Assembly: GCA_018466975.1 (NCBI GenBank) | Contig: CM031559.1 | Location: forward strand, 2,728,001-2,792,000 | Source: Sparassis latifolia | Lineage: Eukaryota; Basidiomycota; Agaricomycetes; Polyporales; Sparassidaceae | Direction of reading: 5' to 3' | DNA length: 64,000 nucleotides | Shown: positions 23,739 through 40,762 of the stretch, piece by piece | How positions within the stretch are numbered: the first letter of the stretch is position 1 | Layout: each line of letters starts with the position of its first letter | The notes under the pieces: model-generated | What the model saw: the letters and a program-made list of their open reading frames with translations, nothing else | Told to the model about the DNA's origin: nothing | The model's database searches: none | Program-made: the position numbers and the translations under genes

Positions 23739-25064
23739 ATGGGTCGAGTCCCATTTCCTAAGGATCTCGCTTCGCCCATGCTACCAGTGGAGATGTGGTT
23801 CAGCGTCATCGACCAACTTCGGGATGACCCGCATGCACTCGCCGCCTGCAGTCTGACCTGTCGCTCGTGGCGTACCGTAGCACACCTTCACCTCTTTTAC
23901 ACCGTGTTACTCAAGGACATCTCGGCATACATGCGATTTTGGAGACTTCTGGAGAGACTTCTGGAGAAATTTCCAGACATATCGCCTTACGTCCATGACC
24001 TGACGATCGCCATGAGCCCGACCTTAGCCGTCGTTGGAGCGCACACGAGCTTGGATCCCGTAATGCCGAGGATGCTGTTAAAGCTCGACCACGTCGAGGT
24101 ATTGACACTGGTGCATTGGCGGGCGATCCACATGTCCGAGGACACAAGGAGCAATCTGCAGGCGTTCTTCCCTTCGCTTAGGGTCCTGAACCTCGTGGTA
24201 CGCGAGCGACTTCGTCAGGCTGCTCGCCGTGTGCCCCAGGCTCACCGCCGTGCACTCAGCTCACGTCAGGCTGGACCCCCCTTTCTCGACGGTCCACCTC
24301 TGCAGGATGTCCTCGGTGCGTCTCTCCATTCTGCGATGAGGCGGACCATCGACGCCGTCACAGTGTTCAATGATTCCCAACCGGTGATACCCGCCAATGG
24401 CTGGATATTGGAAGATCCGTTTGAGGTGCGGTTGCGGAGACTCGAGGCGATGTGGGACTCCGCAGAGTTGGTGACGATCCTCGGTCTCAGTCTAGGAGAC
24501 CTGCTGCAGGCCTCCGGGACGGCCCTGGAACACCTTAACCTCGCTATTCAGTCCACGTTTGTCTCACCAAGGGGCCACCTCACTCTGTCCCACAACCCGA
24601 ACTTGCGGTCGCTGACTCTGACAGATGTGAATGTTCGAGGACGGAGCGCATCAGACTGGCTTCGGGAGTTCCTCGCACTGATCCAGCCGACCCACGCGTC
24701 GTTGCGCCTGCTGGAGATAGGCCTGAATCTCGCCGGTCCTTCTGACGTGCCTCTGCTGCAAGGGTGGAGTCTCTTGGACCGCCAACTCGCGGACCTGGCG
24801 AAGGACCGTCGCGAGCTCGTGATCACTTTCCGCCTGCGGCCCATGAGACCCCCGTTGGACCTGGACGCCTGGACGCGCGATACAGCGAATGAAGTTGTGA
24901 AGCGCCTGCCGTACGTCAGAGCTGGGCGCGCCTGGCTCAGGGTAGTGGGCGCTCCGTATCGGTACGAAATGTACCCGTTCGAAATGTACCCGCAGTATGG
25001 GACTGCTTCGTCATCGGAAGCCGCGACGAAGGATGAGGAACTGGAGCTTTGGTTTCGTGGTTAG
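23739..25064 (+). CDS. F-box protein with leucine-rich C-terminal region
   Basis: Single-exon 441-codon frame. An F-box at residues about 12-50 (LPVEMWFSVIDQLRDDPHAL, then ACSLTCRSWRTVA) would bind Skp1 in an SCF ubiquitin ligase. The rest is a Leu-rich, irregular-repeat substrate-recognition region typical of basidiomycete F-box families (for example LVTILGLSLGDLLQASG, LRSLTLTDVNV). Between about 24200 and 24282 the encoded residues are Arg/Ala/Gln-rich and do not fit. Shifting the frame in that stretch gives DFVRLLAVCPRLTAVHSAHV, which matches the paralogue at 31.9-32.2 kb. Two compensating indels, one perhaps in the C-run near 24277, are therefore likely. The protein may still fold with a scrambled repeat. 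Confidence 0.75.
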   Translation: MGRVPFPKDLASPMLPVEMWFSVIDQLRDDPHALAACSLTCRSWRTVAHLHLFYTVLLKDISAYMRFWRLLERLLEKFPDISPYVHDLTIAMSPTLAVVGAHTSLDPVMPRMLLKLDHVEVLTLVHWRAIHMSEDTRSNLQAFFPSLRVLNLVVRERLRQAARRVPQAHRRALSSRQAGPPFLDGPPLQDVLGASLHSAMRRTIDAVTVFNDSQPVIPANGWILEDPFEVRLRRLEAMWDSAELVTILGLSLGDLLQASGTALEHLNLAIQSTFVSPRGHLTLSHNPNLRSLTLTDVNVRGRSASDWLREFLALIQPTHASLRLLEIGLNLAGPSDVPLLQGWSLLDRQLADLAKDRRELVITFRLRPMRPPLDLDAWTRDTANEVVKRLPYVRAGRAWLRVVGAPYRYEMYPFEMYPQYGTASSSEAATKDEELELWFRG

Positions 25065-25774
25065 GTTTGGTCTGGAGGGCCCAACATTCTTGGCAAGGAC
25101 GGGTCCATACCATCTTGTACACTGTGTATTATGTACTGTAATTTTTCCTGTCTGTTGTATTTGTACCCAGTGCAATCCATATTTTCCTGCTTGACAATTT
25201 CTGTTGACCTTGACGAAGCCGTGTGCTCAGTGAGTCCGACCTGGAGCGCTGTGGCGTATACATGCCTAACGGTCGACCGGTTCGCTAGTTGGGGTCTCAA
25301 AAATTCTCAGCTCACATGGCGCATATCTGACTGAGGTTTTCCTGCGTATATTGTTGGACAGTATGTCATGTCTGCACCTTCTAAGATTTTCGGCCTCATA
25401 CCGCGTCGCACGTGCACCGTGTTAGGGCGTCAACTGTGTGTCTTACGTAAACATGGCAGGCCTTTCGGCGCTTTCATGAGTCAAGCGTCGACACCTCGCA
25501 ATTACTCCTACCATATTCAGGCCTGCAGACTTCCCGTTTACTACCCCAGATTGGAAGTATATTGGTGGTTATTTGGTGAGCTGTGAAATGGAACCAGAGG
25601 TGCTCCCGAATCACCTCACCGTGAAACCCAGGCGCTGCGAGCTCCGCGGAACCCACAGGTATCGGACGTGCATTCACAGCAATTAGTTTTGTCTCCCACG
25701 GGATCAGAGCGTTCTGAAGAGGCTGTACGCGACTTTAAAAGCGTGTGCCTACCCTGTGCGGGTCAAGTTTCGCA

Positions 25775-30955
<5,181 letters not shown>

Positions 30956-31231
30956 GTATATGCAATGCCGACGTAGGAGAAACATTCTCGTAGTATCAAT
31001 TATCAACGCAGTAGTGAGACGAGAAGTATGCGGTCCTGATATTGTAAGCTGTTATTTTGACATCTAAAAGCGCTTGAAGCCATTTCAACCGCTGTCGATA
31101 TAAAGGACTCGTCGTACTCAAGAATAATTGGGTACTGATACAAAGCAGACATAGGCAAGCTACACACCTGCTACCTGCTACCTATCTAGTCGGAATGACT
31201 TGAATATCGAAGTTGTCAAGCTCGTACTCCC

Positions 31232-32501
31232 CTAGTAAAGCCAAGAGACCTGCTCTTCATAAGGGGCCGATTCCACGCGAGAAAGAGCTCTCTTCAGGGG
31301 ACCCGGCCAAACACCAACGATTTTCAGCACCGTCCCACTGGTTCGATACTTCGGTGGCCGCTTGGCTATCTTACTTCCTATCTCTTGCACAAGCTTTGTA
31401 TTTTGGAATAAGCTGCAGATAATGAGGAAGGTGACCAACGAATGCAGCCTGTTCGCACTCAGACGAAGCAAGGCTTCGTCTATTTGGGGCCAATTCAAAA
31501 GGTCCAAGGAGTCGCAATCGCCCAATGATATATAGTGTCGTGGATGTAGGTCTATCACGATTCTCCGTAAGCGGGTATGAGTTGGGCCAGGCAAGGAAAC
31601 GAATGTCAAATCCACTGAGAGCGAATTGGACGGTATACAGCCATGTCTCTCAGTCGGAGCGACACGATATTCGGGCTATGGTACAGGTCAAGGAAGTCAC
31701 CCGGAGAGACAAAAGGATTGTCGCTACCGAGGACCAGATATTTGAGCGCCACCCCTGCGTGTTGGAGTAGATCCGAAAGACACATTCCAAAAATCGTCAC
31801 CGACGGATCCCAAAAGGCTTCGAGCCTTCGCAGACGAAGTCCAGATACACAGTGCAGTAGCCATTAATTACCACCTGGAGGTATGGTCTTCAGACATAGG
31901 CTGCAAGCAGTAAGAGAATCAATGATCCTCGTGCTCTCTGTAGGAGCCAACTCGAGAGAGGGAAGCTGGGTTGTACTGCAATTCGCGGAAGTTTCAAAAT
32001 ACACCCCAGAGGTGTGAATGGCAGTAAGCCTGGGACACGCACAAACCAACCGCAGCAGATCATCGGCCAGTATGCTCGAATCTACAAGCCTCAAGATCCT
32101 GAGCGAAGGGAATAATTGACGTAGATTCTGCCGTGTATTTCCACTCATAGTCGAGGCATCCCATCGGACTACGCTCCGATCTTCCACATTGGTGAGGGTT
32201 ACCAAAAGCTGAAATATGAGGTCATCCACGCGTGGATGCCTCGAGATCGGAAGAAACATGGTGAGCTTGCGGGGATAACAGGGAAAGCCTCAGTGTGCTT
32301 CATGAAGTGGACACATCGCGAGAAGTCTCTAAGCACAATAGTGTGGAAGAGACGGAGGCGTGCTGCTGCAACCCATGCGTAAGCTGTTAACGCACAGGCC
32401 TTAAGCGTATGCCTATCATCCCAGAAGTTATCTATGACATAGTCCCACAACTCTGGAAACAATCGCGGAGGTTCCGTGTTCATGATTGAAGTGGCAATCA
32501 A
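31232..32501 (-). pseudogene. Broken F-box gene, paralogue of the one at 23.7 kb
   Basis: The start at 32501 is followed by an F-box (LFPELWDYVIDNFWDDRHTL, then LTAYAWVAAARLRLFH). The rest of the protein continues in other frames. These are 32259-31864 (ADDLLRLVCACPRLTAIHTS), 31800-31606 (VTIFGMCLSDLLQHAG, FVSPGDFLDLYHSPNIVSL) and 31615-31232 (FVSLPGPTHTRLRRIVIDL). Each block has a counterpart in the same order in the 23739-25064 protein, for example VTILGLSLGDLLQASG. The frame breaks at about 32250, 31860 and 31610 lack clear splice sites, so decay is favoured over introns. Confidence 0.65.
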
Positions 32502-32948
32502 GAAGTGCTATGTAGGATGAACGCGGCTTTTCAATTTCCGACACGTATCTTCAGAAGAGCAGAGAATGCCGCCGACGAACAGCCTAAGATTTCAGTGCTG
32601 AGAAACCCTATTTCAACTTTCTAGCATTGGACTAGACAGCCACGATACTCACGAAGGGAAGACGACCTGTTAAAACAATGCACCCTTCAGCAGATTGCGA
32701 ACATTCAGAAGCCTCCTACAATTGCAGCAGTAGTGGACGAATATGACCCCGATATGCCTCTAGTATACCCTGCATAATACATGAACGAGATCTTTGGCAT
32801 AGAATGAGTATATCATAGACTTACCTGAGACATCAACACGGCAAGCACCTAGTAGCCAAGCCGCGTTCGGAAAACACACACCGCGCCATATGCGTCACAG
32901 GGCAGACGCGTCACGGTTGTCATCTTTCATTCGGACTCTGTATGCAAC

Positions 32949-33709
32949 ATGAGCGAGCTTACAACCGAAGGCAAAGGAAAGGGCCGGGCAGCGGAAATAC
33001 TTGAAGTGGAAGATGAGGAAGATCGTCAAGCACGCATGTGTATGCAGACTCACCTTGCTTGATGTCCGAGCCAGAATTTTCAATCAAATCATTCCAGATG
33101 ATATCTTCCAGAGACTCGACACTTCTTCGGGTCCCAGACCAGCTGAAAGTTTTACCAAGTTTGACTTTGGAGACAGGAGGACCTTTCCGATGGGCCCTCC
33201 TTCAGAACGTGGGTGCATCGCAGTCGTGTTTTCTAATTTTTCTGACTGATGCATCGCGTACAGTATTATCTCGCGTGCAGGCATTTCTCCCTGAGATCGC
33301 AGCCTCAAATGCCGATATTGCTCGTCAGGCAGAGGAAGATCCAAACGGCGTCGACATCGAGCATCTCGAGGACAGCGAGCAATACATCGAGATGGTCGGT
33401 TTCCTTGGAGTTCTCTTGGCACCCTTAGTCTCACCATTATTTTGATACCATCAGAACTTGGGTCTAGGAGTCTTCGAAACTCGCAAGCCTCCCGACGGTT
33501 CCGTGCCCATGGACACGGATGCTGATGAAGATAAATCATCCGATTCTTCATCGACGGACTCGGACTCAGACTCGGACTCGTCGGGCACGTCGTCAGGCAG
33601 CAGCTCAGAAGTAGACGCTGAGGACGACATTGAGGCTGTCCTTCCCAGACCAATGAAGCCGTTACCAAAACGGCGTAGGCCGCAGATTGTGGTCCTCAAC
33701 GATTCGTGA
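32949..33709 (+). CDS. NOPCHAP1-like (DUF4598) small acidic protein
   Basis: The start at 32949 gives MSELTTEGKGKGRAAEILE. Splicing gives DDIFQRLDTSSGPRPAE, then SRVQAFLPEIAASNADIARQ, then EDSEQYIEMNLGLGVFE, and a Ser/Asp-rich tail (SSTDSDSDSDSSGTSSGS). It ends with a basic PKRRRPQIVVLNDS. The FLP-x-(I/M)A-x-(S/A)N core followed by acidic residues and IEM resembles the DUF4598 family (human C12orf45/NOPCHAP1), a co-chaperone that hands NOP58 to the R2TP/HSP90 machinery in box C/D snoRNP assembly. There are about three introns; the first (near 33030-33070) is the least certain. The family call rests on a short motif, so confidence is moderate. Confidence 0.55.
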
Positions 33710-34086
33710 TGTCTGTTGGATACCCACGCACTTTGTCCGACACTTGGTTGCCACCATGGCTTACGACCCTTACCATCGTATCTCTAGGCATCTCACGATC
33801 GGCCTGATGTGCAAACAAAATCTAGTGATTGCAATTGCAGACTACAGGGTATGGTTATAAATGATGGATAAAGCTACAAATACATTGCGAAGATTAACCC
33901 ATAACGTCGTTCATGGTCGTCAACCTAAAATCGACAGCTGCTGATGAGCTGGCAACAGGACCCGCGACAATATCCCAACCCAGCAGGCAGTGCGCTGGAT
34001 GAGAGAAGATGCACATGCATCAAGCAGTGAACCACTGAAGAAAACGACAGAACAAATGGTATCTCTGCTTGTTGAGTATTGGGCAT
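33710..34086. other. Short gap between convergent genes
   Basis: Between the NOPCHAP1-like stop and the end of FRE2 I see only 3' untranslated-type sequence and no open frame of note. Confidence 0.4.
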
Positions 34087-36295
34087 CTACCACCCAAAAA
34101 CCCTGCTCATTTGATCAGTACAACGTAGCCCAATCAGATAGCCAGAACGTACTCTTCGTGCAGTTCAACGCCACCAACGGCCTGGCGTCTTTCAGACCTA
34201 ACGGTCTTAACGGCGCGCGCAGCTTCTTCGGCCAGCGCGAGGGGACCACACACGCCGAGTATAACACCGGTCAACGGACCGTCACGCTCACTACGCCCGC
34301 CGCGCCTCTCGAAAAGCTTACACGTCCGATCAACGACTCCTTCAAGGATCTTCGGCAAACGCGGACGGCCAGGAGCAAGGGTGAGACCGGGGGGAAGCGA
34401 CTTGAACGCCTTGAAGGCGTCGGATGATGTGACAGCACGCGTGTAGAAAACGGAGATGCGCAACGATGTCGAGCCAGACTGCGACTGCGCGATCATGCTG
34501 GAGAACAGCGGGAGCATCGGTTTGAGATGTGCTAAACTGCGAGGTCAGTAACGTGCAGCACAGTAAAATTGTCGAATGCGTACCGGGATCAGGGATGCTC
34601 CAGACGAGCTCGACGGTCCTCACACGGCTGGCTCCTTCCATTGCCTTCTGTAACAGCTCCTGCACGGTAGAGAGAGCGTACGTAATACCACTTCCACCAG
34701 CAACTAGCATAGCACCCGAGAAGCTGGCAACAATGGAGTGACCGGGTCCACCGTACGGTCCTTCGACAAGAACCTTGACGTCCCGTCCGATGCCACAAGC
34801 TTCGCCATATTCTGCACGTTTGCCCAGCTCGAACAGCTTGCCAGTCCAGTCTCCTGCTTTCTTGCACATCAGCACGAGACCCTCCTCGCCAGGGCTCTGC
34901 ACGACATCACTATTGAGAATTCTCACGGAGATGCTGACGGACGCACCCTGCTGACACTGGCGATAGTGAATGGATGGCTTTCGGCCCAGCCAAACCAGCC
35001 CATCCCACGCGAGAGGACGCGTATGCGGAGGAATTGCCCCGCACGCCAACCTGCATTGATCGTCGGGATTTCGACCCGGGTGACGTTAAGTTCCGTGAGC
35101 GTGCGGAGGTGTGCCGTCGTGTAGCGCGTTTTCACGATGCGCAGCACTCGATCAAACGCGTAACACCCAACGGCAATGGCGACGTATGGTATCGTCCATG
35201 GCTCATGTGCGCATGTCTGAGAAATCAAGATCCAGCAACTTCACATAGGGTGAGCAATTGGGATACGCACGGCACCCAGCAGAACAATAGCGGAGACGAC
35301 ATGCGAAGTCAAAAACACTGGGTAGCAAGTGTTTCGGACAACGCTGAGAGACAGGACGTAAAGAATGTCGGCAGCAATAAGCGCTGCCAGGCCCCATGCA
35401 ATGTTGGGATTTGCAATTTGCGTCTGGAAAGTCCCAGCAGCGGTCCATTGGTAGACTGGGGCAGAACTTCAACACAGAACTAGTGGATACACAAAGTTAC
35501 TCACAATACCCGATAGCATGTACATTAACAGCCAGGACAAACAAGCGACCGGCGAAACGGTGCAAGAAATTGAGCTGCGACGCGGTCGGTGCCCATTAAG
35601 AACGAGAGCGTAACATCACACACCTTCTCATATCCATAGCCAATCATGGCTCCCAGTACGTTGTTCTTTGTCGCCAGAATAACGATCACAGGAATTTGGC
35701 TCACCGCAACGTAACCAGCACGAATGAAGTTCGTGAAGGGGTTAGACATGAAAAGACCAAAAATGACTATGGCCAACAGGTATGCAAGGAGAAGTAGAGC
35801 CTTGCAAATGGACAGACCAGGGCGGATAAACCCAGAAAAGACAGAAGTGAGGCCCGGAAGCATAGTAGACCAGGAGGGCATGTGTGTCGGGAAGTTCTGC
35901 TGACGGCCACGGCCGCTGCTAGTGCTGGAGGCGGAGCCATTGCGCACGAGGACAGCGTGAGAGCTGTACGTGTGGTCGTCTTCAGACCGGCCTGCATGCT
36001 TCTCCTGATGTGCATCGGAGAACGGATCGACGGCCATGCGGGAGATGTGCGCGGGGTTGATGGGTGACAGCTTAGGGTCGAACATCATGGGACGGTGGAT
36101 AGGTTTGACGGCAACAGACCGGAAGAAATGCCCATCTCTCCACTCAGAACGACGCGCAAAGTGGGAGACAGCACCGGGCAGGGCAAGAAGAACGAAAAGA
36201 GCCACGACACATAGGATGAGGATGTCGAGGTCGAATACCAAGTTGGCCTGGTTAAGGGTCGTGTCGGACGTATAAGCGGTTGTGGTCGCGGCCAT
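34087..36295 (-). CDS. Ferric-chelate reductase-like flavocytochrome, FRE2
   Basis: The start at 36295 gives MAATTTAYTSDTTLNQ, then a membrane span (LILCVVALFVLLALPGAV), SEWRDGHFFRSVAVKP, and further spans including GYVAVSQIPVIVILATKNN. The FAD-binding motif is HPFTIASVSR, followed by VLVEGPYGGPGHS, the NADPH motif AGGSGITYALSTVQ and GVCGPLALAE. A splice donor follows HEE and a final mini-exon adds VFGW with the stop at 34087-34089, the usual FRE C-terminus. All cofactor motifs are present, so it is expected to reduce extracellular Fe(III) or Cu(II) with NADPH. It is close in sequence to FRE3, 2.2 kb away on the same strand, and more distant from FRE1. Confidence 0.87.
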
Positions 36296-38469
36296 GTTGA
36301 AGGGAGGGTGAAAGAGTGGTAGACCAGGTGAAGGTATCGACTAGCGTCCTGCAGCTGGGTGTTACGAACAACGCGATCTCCATGCACGTCCGAAAATGAA
36401 AGAGGTTGCCGGGGCTATTATCTTATCGGCAGAAATTGGTCTGACAGTATTTTGGTTCTGAATTTCCTTTTTCATCCTTGACGAAGTAAGCGCCGCCTCC
36501 CCGGGTGAGAGACCTTTCTACCGCACAGATGAGCTTAAGATGTTGTAGGCCAAGTCGGAATTTGTTGGTCAGATGTACGGAAGGAACAGGGGAATCGTAA
36601 AATGCAGCAATTAAGAGGGTGGAGAGACCTTGCAAGGTAGCTTGGATTTGATCCCGTTGAATATACGACACTTGGTCATTTTTTTCTGCAGGCCGTAGAA
36701 TATCATTAGATTGTGAGGTTTGCATCAAGTACACCCAGAGTACGAAGATACGTATGTGAACGACGAGCAAAATTTAGGAAAACTCACTGGTGGGAGCTTC
36801 AGGTGTGCTCACTGCCGCTGGCGCTTGCAAGTTGGATGTGGGCATGCACATGAGCATCCAATTTCTAGGTAAAGGGCTCCAATACGGAGACAAGATGTTT
36901 CTAGTTGTTCGACAGGTGCGTTACAAAAGTGGACATCTTGGTCTGTATCAGTTCAGAGTACCGGAAGTTCTGTCATGCAGAATGCCCATACCAGTGAGAT
37001 ACGCATCAAAAAGATCAGACGTGATTACCCACTCACAGATATAAGAGGTAGCGACGAGTTTTACAACGTTAGCAACCAACCACTTGACTAGTTGGTTTCT
37101 AGTCAGTCATGAATTTGTATTTTCCAAAACGAGGATTGATGGCGGCAGGACTTCCCCTGTCCCGAAAGCTGAAGCGAGTTAACTCTTGAGAAACGAGAAC
37201 TTGAAGGCGTATCAGCATCCGATAGCCATTCCTGCACAACACTCCCAGCGGTGAGGATAAATATGGACTAGCCAAAGGCGAGATGTAGCACGATCCGTTA
37301 TGAATCAAGGATATTCGCAATCAAGGCTGGCTTTTTTGCGTTCGTAGCCTGTAGTATAACTGGTTGGTGTTGCAATGCAACGGACTCCGGATAGTTGTAC
37401 CATCTTGTAAAGCGGTCCGTATACGCCCGGGATAGCTATATGCGACTTGAAGTGATTCTATGCATATCATATGCGCAGAGAAAGCCATTAGACACGCATC
37501 TTGCACACATCTTGCGAGGGGCCTGTTGCTCGCGGCGCAGACTTGGCAATCACATGTGACTCAAATCGTAAGGCACCGCTGTCAGTCAAGAGAGTCAGAC
37601 CCACGTTTTAAATATTTGCTCCTAGGAGATTCTGAGCACAAGCCTCCAATACAGCAGACGCGGCAAGCTTAAGCCAGAGAAGCCAGATAATTTTTAAGTC
37701 GTACACATGGCGACAGAGGGTGACCAACAGATGACAGCTTTAGAACATTGATGTGGAAGTGACGATAACACCAAGAGGGGCGGGATATCGTGAGTGAGTC
37801 GCAGATGGTGGTAGTAGGAAGGAAAGTCCACGGGGGAAGAAGTGATTCTTATATCTTCTTCCTGAGTGCCGCGATATCTCATTTGTCTTCAACAGCATAA
37901 TCAGGAGTGTTTCGGAAGAAAGTAGCTTCTGCACATTGGACGCACGTCAAAAAAGGAGTACTTACCGAAATAGGAAGGTCATTGGCTTTTTATGGCAACT
38001 ATCCCGCAATGAATCTAGTCCAAGTCGACCGGGAAGGAATATTTGAGACCACAACCTTAAGGGTTGTCGGACTGCGCTTGAGCTGTCTCAGAGACTCCCG
38101 AATGGGAGTACCAACTATTATCTAGAAATAAAACCTACATCTGTGACACATGTCAAAGCCAATTTGCTTACGAATGCGTTTGAACGACCTCGTTCAGAAT
38201 TGATTGTGACTGTGAGGTTCTAACGATACGTACACGGTGCTAGGGTAAAGAGCGCACCCAATCAATCTACGCGCAGATAATTGGGAAACCATAGCAACGT
38301 CCACAGAAAAAGAATACGCCAGCGCACCGCGTCTAGACTGTCCCGCAGTTCCAACTTGCCAGAGGTTGACAGAATAGTAAGGAATGACCGCATAAATGGA
38401 GCGGCGAGTCGACAAAACAAAGTTAGCAACGCAGCAATCGCAGTTGGTGTTGGGCGAAAAAGTGCGAGT
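36296..38469. other. Intergenic region between FRE2 and FRE3
   Basis: About 2.2 kb with no supported gene. Small frames at 36423-36770, 36790-37044 and 37907-38125 show no motif. It should hold the FRE2 promoter (near 36.3-36.8 kb) and the FRE3 3' end. No repeat structure was noticed. Confidence 0.45.
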
Positions 38470-40762
38470 TCAAAAAACCCTGGAAAAACTGTGTTCGTGA
38501 CTCTGTACGAGACGAAACGGTGGACACGTACTCTGCATGCACCTCTACACCCCCCACAGCCTGACGTTTGTCAGCATGGACAGACCGCGCGGTCGACGTC
38601 ACCTCTTCTGCCAACTCCAGGGGGCCGCAAACGCCCAAAGCGACCCCGGTGCACTTGTGACCCTTGCCGACGTGCGAGATCGTTCTGTCCATGACGCTGT
38701 CGAGGATCTTCGACAGGCGCGGACGGCCAGGAGCAAGCGTGAGACCCTGCGGAAGCGAATGGAATGCCTTGAAGGCATCCGGGGATGTTGGCGCCCGCGT
38801 ATAGAACACCGAGATGCGCAAGGACGTCGTGGACGACTGGGCCTGCGCAAGCATGCTCGAAAATAGGGGCAGAAGCGGTTCCAAACATACTAGGCGGGTC
38901 AGAAGATCAATCCCTGTCAGAGTGCTGTGGAGAAGGGGGAAGACGTACCAGGATCCGGAACGCTCCAGACGAGTTCAACTACCTTCACGCGGCTGGAACC
39001 TTCCGCCTCCTTCTGCATGAGCTCCTGCGCTGTAGACAGGGCATAGGTAATACCGCTACCACCTGCAACGAGCATGGCTCCAGAATAGCTGGGGAGGATC
39101 GCATGACCATGTCCGCCTGTCCACCAAGTGAGGGTCAACAAATTGTTACAAGTCATCTTGGCGCGAACTCACCATATGGACCTTCCACCAGAACTTTCAC
39201 CCTCGTGTGAACCTCACAAGCCTCACTATGCTCTGCGCGTTTGGCAAGTTCGACGAGTCGACCAGTCCAGTCACCCGCTTTCTTGCATAGCAGCACGAGG
39301 CCTTCTTCACCAGGGCTCTTCAAGACAAATGAAAGTCAACGCACAACACTAGGATAATCGCGTAAGGACCCACTCTGCTGACGCTGGCGATCGTAAATGG
39401 GTGATTCTCCGCCCACCCAAACCAACCCATCCCAGTGGACAACACCCGGATACGCAGATGCTGTCCCGCACGCCAACCTGCATTGATGGAGGGGATCTCG
39501 ACGCGGACCATGTTGAGATCTGAGAGCACAAGCAGACGCGCAGTCGAATAACGCGTCTTGACGATGCGCATTATCCGATCAAGGCCGTAATAAGCCGCCG
39601 CAACCGCAATATACGGCCATAGGAACTGCTCGTGTAAGTATGTCTGGAATTGAAATTACAAATTAGAAGACACTCAAAATCATAACTAAAGGCATACCGC
39701 TACCAGAAGCACGACTGCGCAGATGACGTGCGATGCCAAGAAGAAAGGAAAAAATTTGTCCCGAATGAATTTGAATGAGAAAAGGACGAGAATGTCCGCA
39801 GCAAGAAGGGCGGCAAACCCCCAAGCGATGGTGGGATCCGCAAGATCGTTAAGCAGTGTCCCCGCTAGAGACCACTTGTAAACTGCGAGCCGTTTGTTCA
39901 GATAAATCAACAACAAAATATTTTAGCTCACAGTATCCGACAGCGTGGACGTTCACGCCGAGCACAAACAGATAGCCGGCAAAGCGATGCAGGTAATTGA
40001 GCTACAGGATCACAGGTGTCGATCAGTTCAAGCACAATGAGGAAAAATAAAGGCAAGATGTGCCTTCTCGTAACCGTAGCCCATCATCGCTCCCAGCATA
40101 TTGTTCTTCGCCGCAAGGATAATGACCACAGGAATCTGACTTGTCGCAATATAGGCCGACTGGTTGAAGTCCACAAATGGGTTTGAACGATACAAACCAA
40201 AACCGACCACAAGACCGAAATACACAGCAAGTATCATGGCCTTACCGACCGACAAGCCAGGGCGTATGGCGATCTTGAAGACAGAGGTGACACCAGGGAG
40301 CATAGTGGACCACGAAGGCATATGTGCCGGGGGGTCCAACTTGCGCCGACGGCCACCACCACTGTAAGGTTCGCGGACGAGGTGCGCGTGCGAAGTGTAT
40401 GTGTGGCTCTCATCAGACTGAAAAGCACCTTTCTCGGCGCGGGAACTCTGCCCGGTGTAAGTGGGCGCCGCGAGTGAAAGCTTCGGGTTCAAAACAAAAG
40501 AATGGCGTAGGGCTTTGACGACGACCGAGCGAAAGAGGTGGCCTTCGCTCCACTCCGAGCGATGAAGGGATCGGGTCACTGCGCCAGGCAATGCGAAAAG
40601 GATGAAGAGCGCAACGACGCCCAGGATGATGACATCGAGGTCGAGGGCCAGCGAAGCCGAAGTTGGAGCAGACGAAGATTTGGTTGTAGTGGCCGCAGAC
40701 AATGCAGCAGCCAGGTCCAAGCCCGACGGAAAAGAAAGCGAAACGTTCGTCGACGCGACCAT
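38470..40762 (-). CDS. Ferric-chelate reductase-like flavocytochrome, FRE3
   Basis: The start at 40762 gives MVASTNVSLSFPSG, then a span (VIILGVVALFILFALPGAV), SEWSEGHLFRSVVVKA and GYEKAHL before the heme-binding spans. FLASHVICAVVLLVAV carries one heme His. Next come LRIRVLSTGMGWFGWAENH, the FAD motif HPFTIASVSR, VKVLVEGPYG, the NADPH motif AGGSGITYALSTAQ and GVCGPLELAE. After the donor following VEVHAE the likely last exon encodes only VF before a stop (38470-38472), one or two residues short of the VFGW end of FRE2. Otherwise motifs are complete and frame is kept through about seven introns. It is a tandem paralogue of FRE2. Confidence 0.86.
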
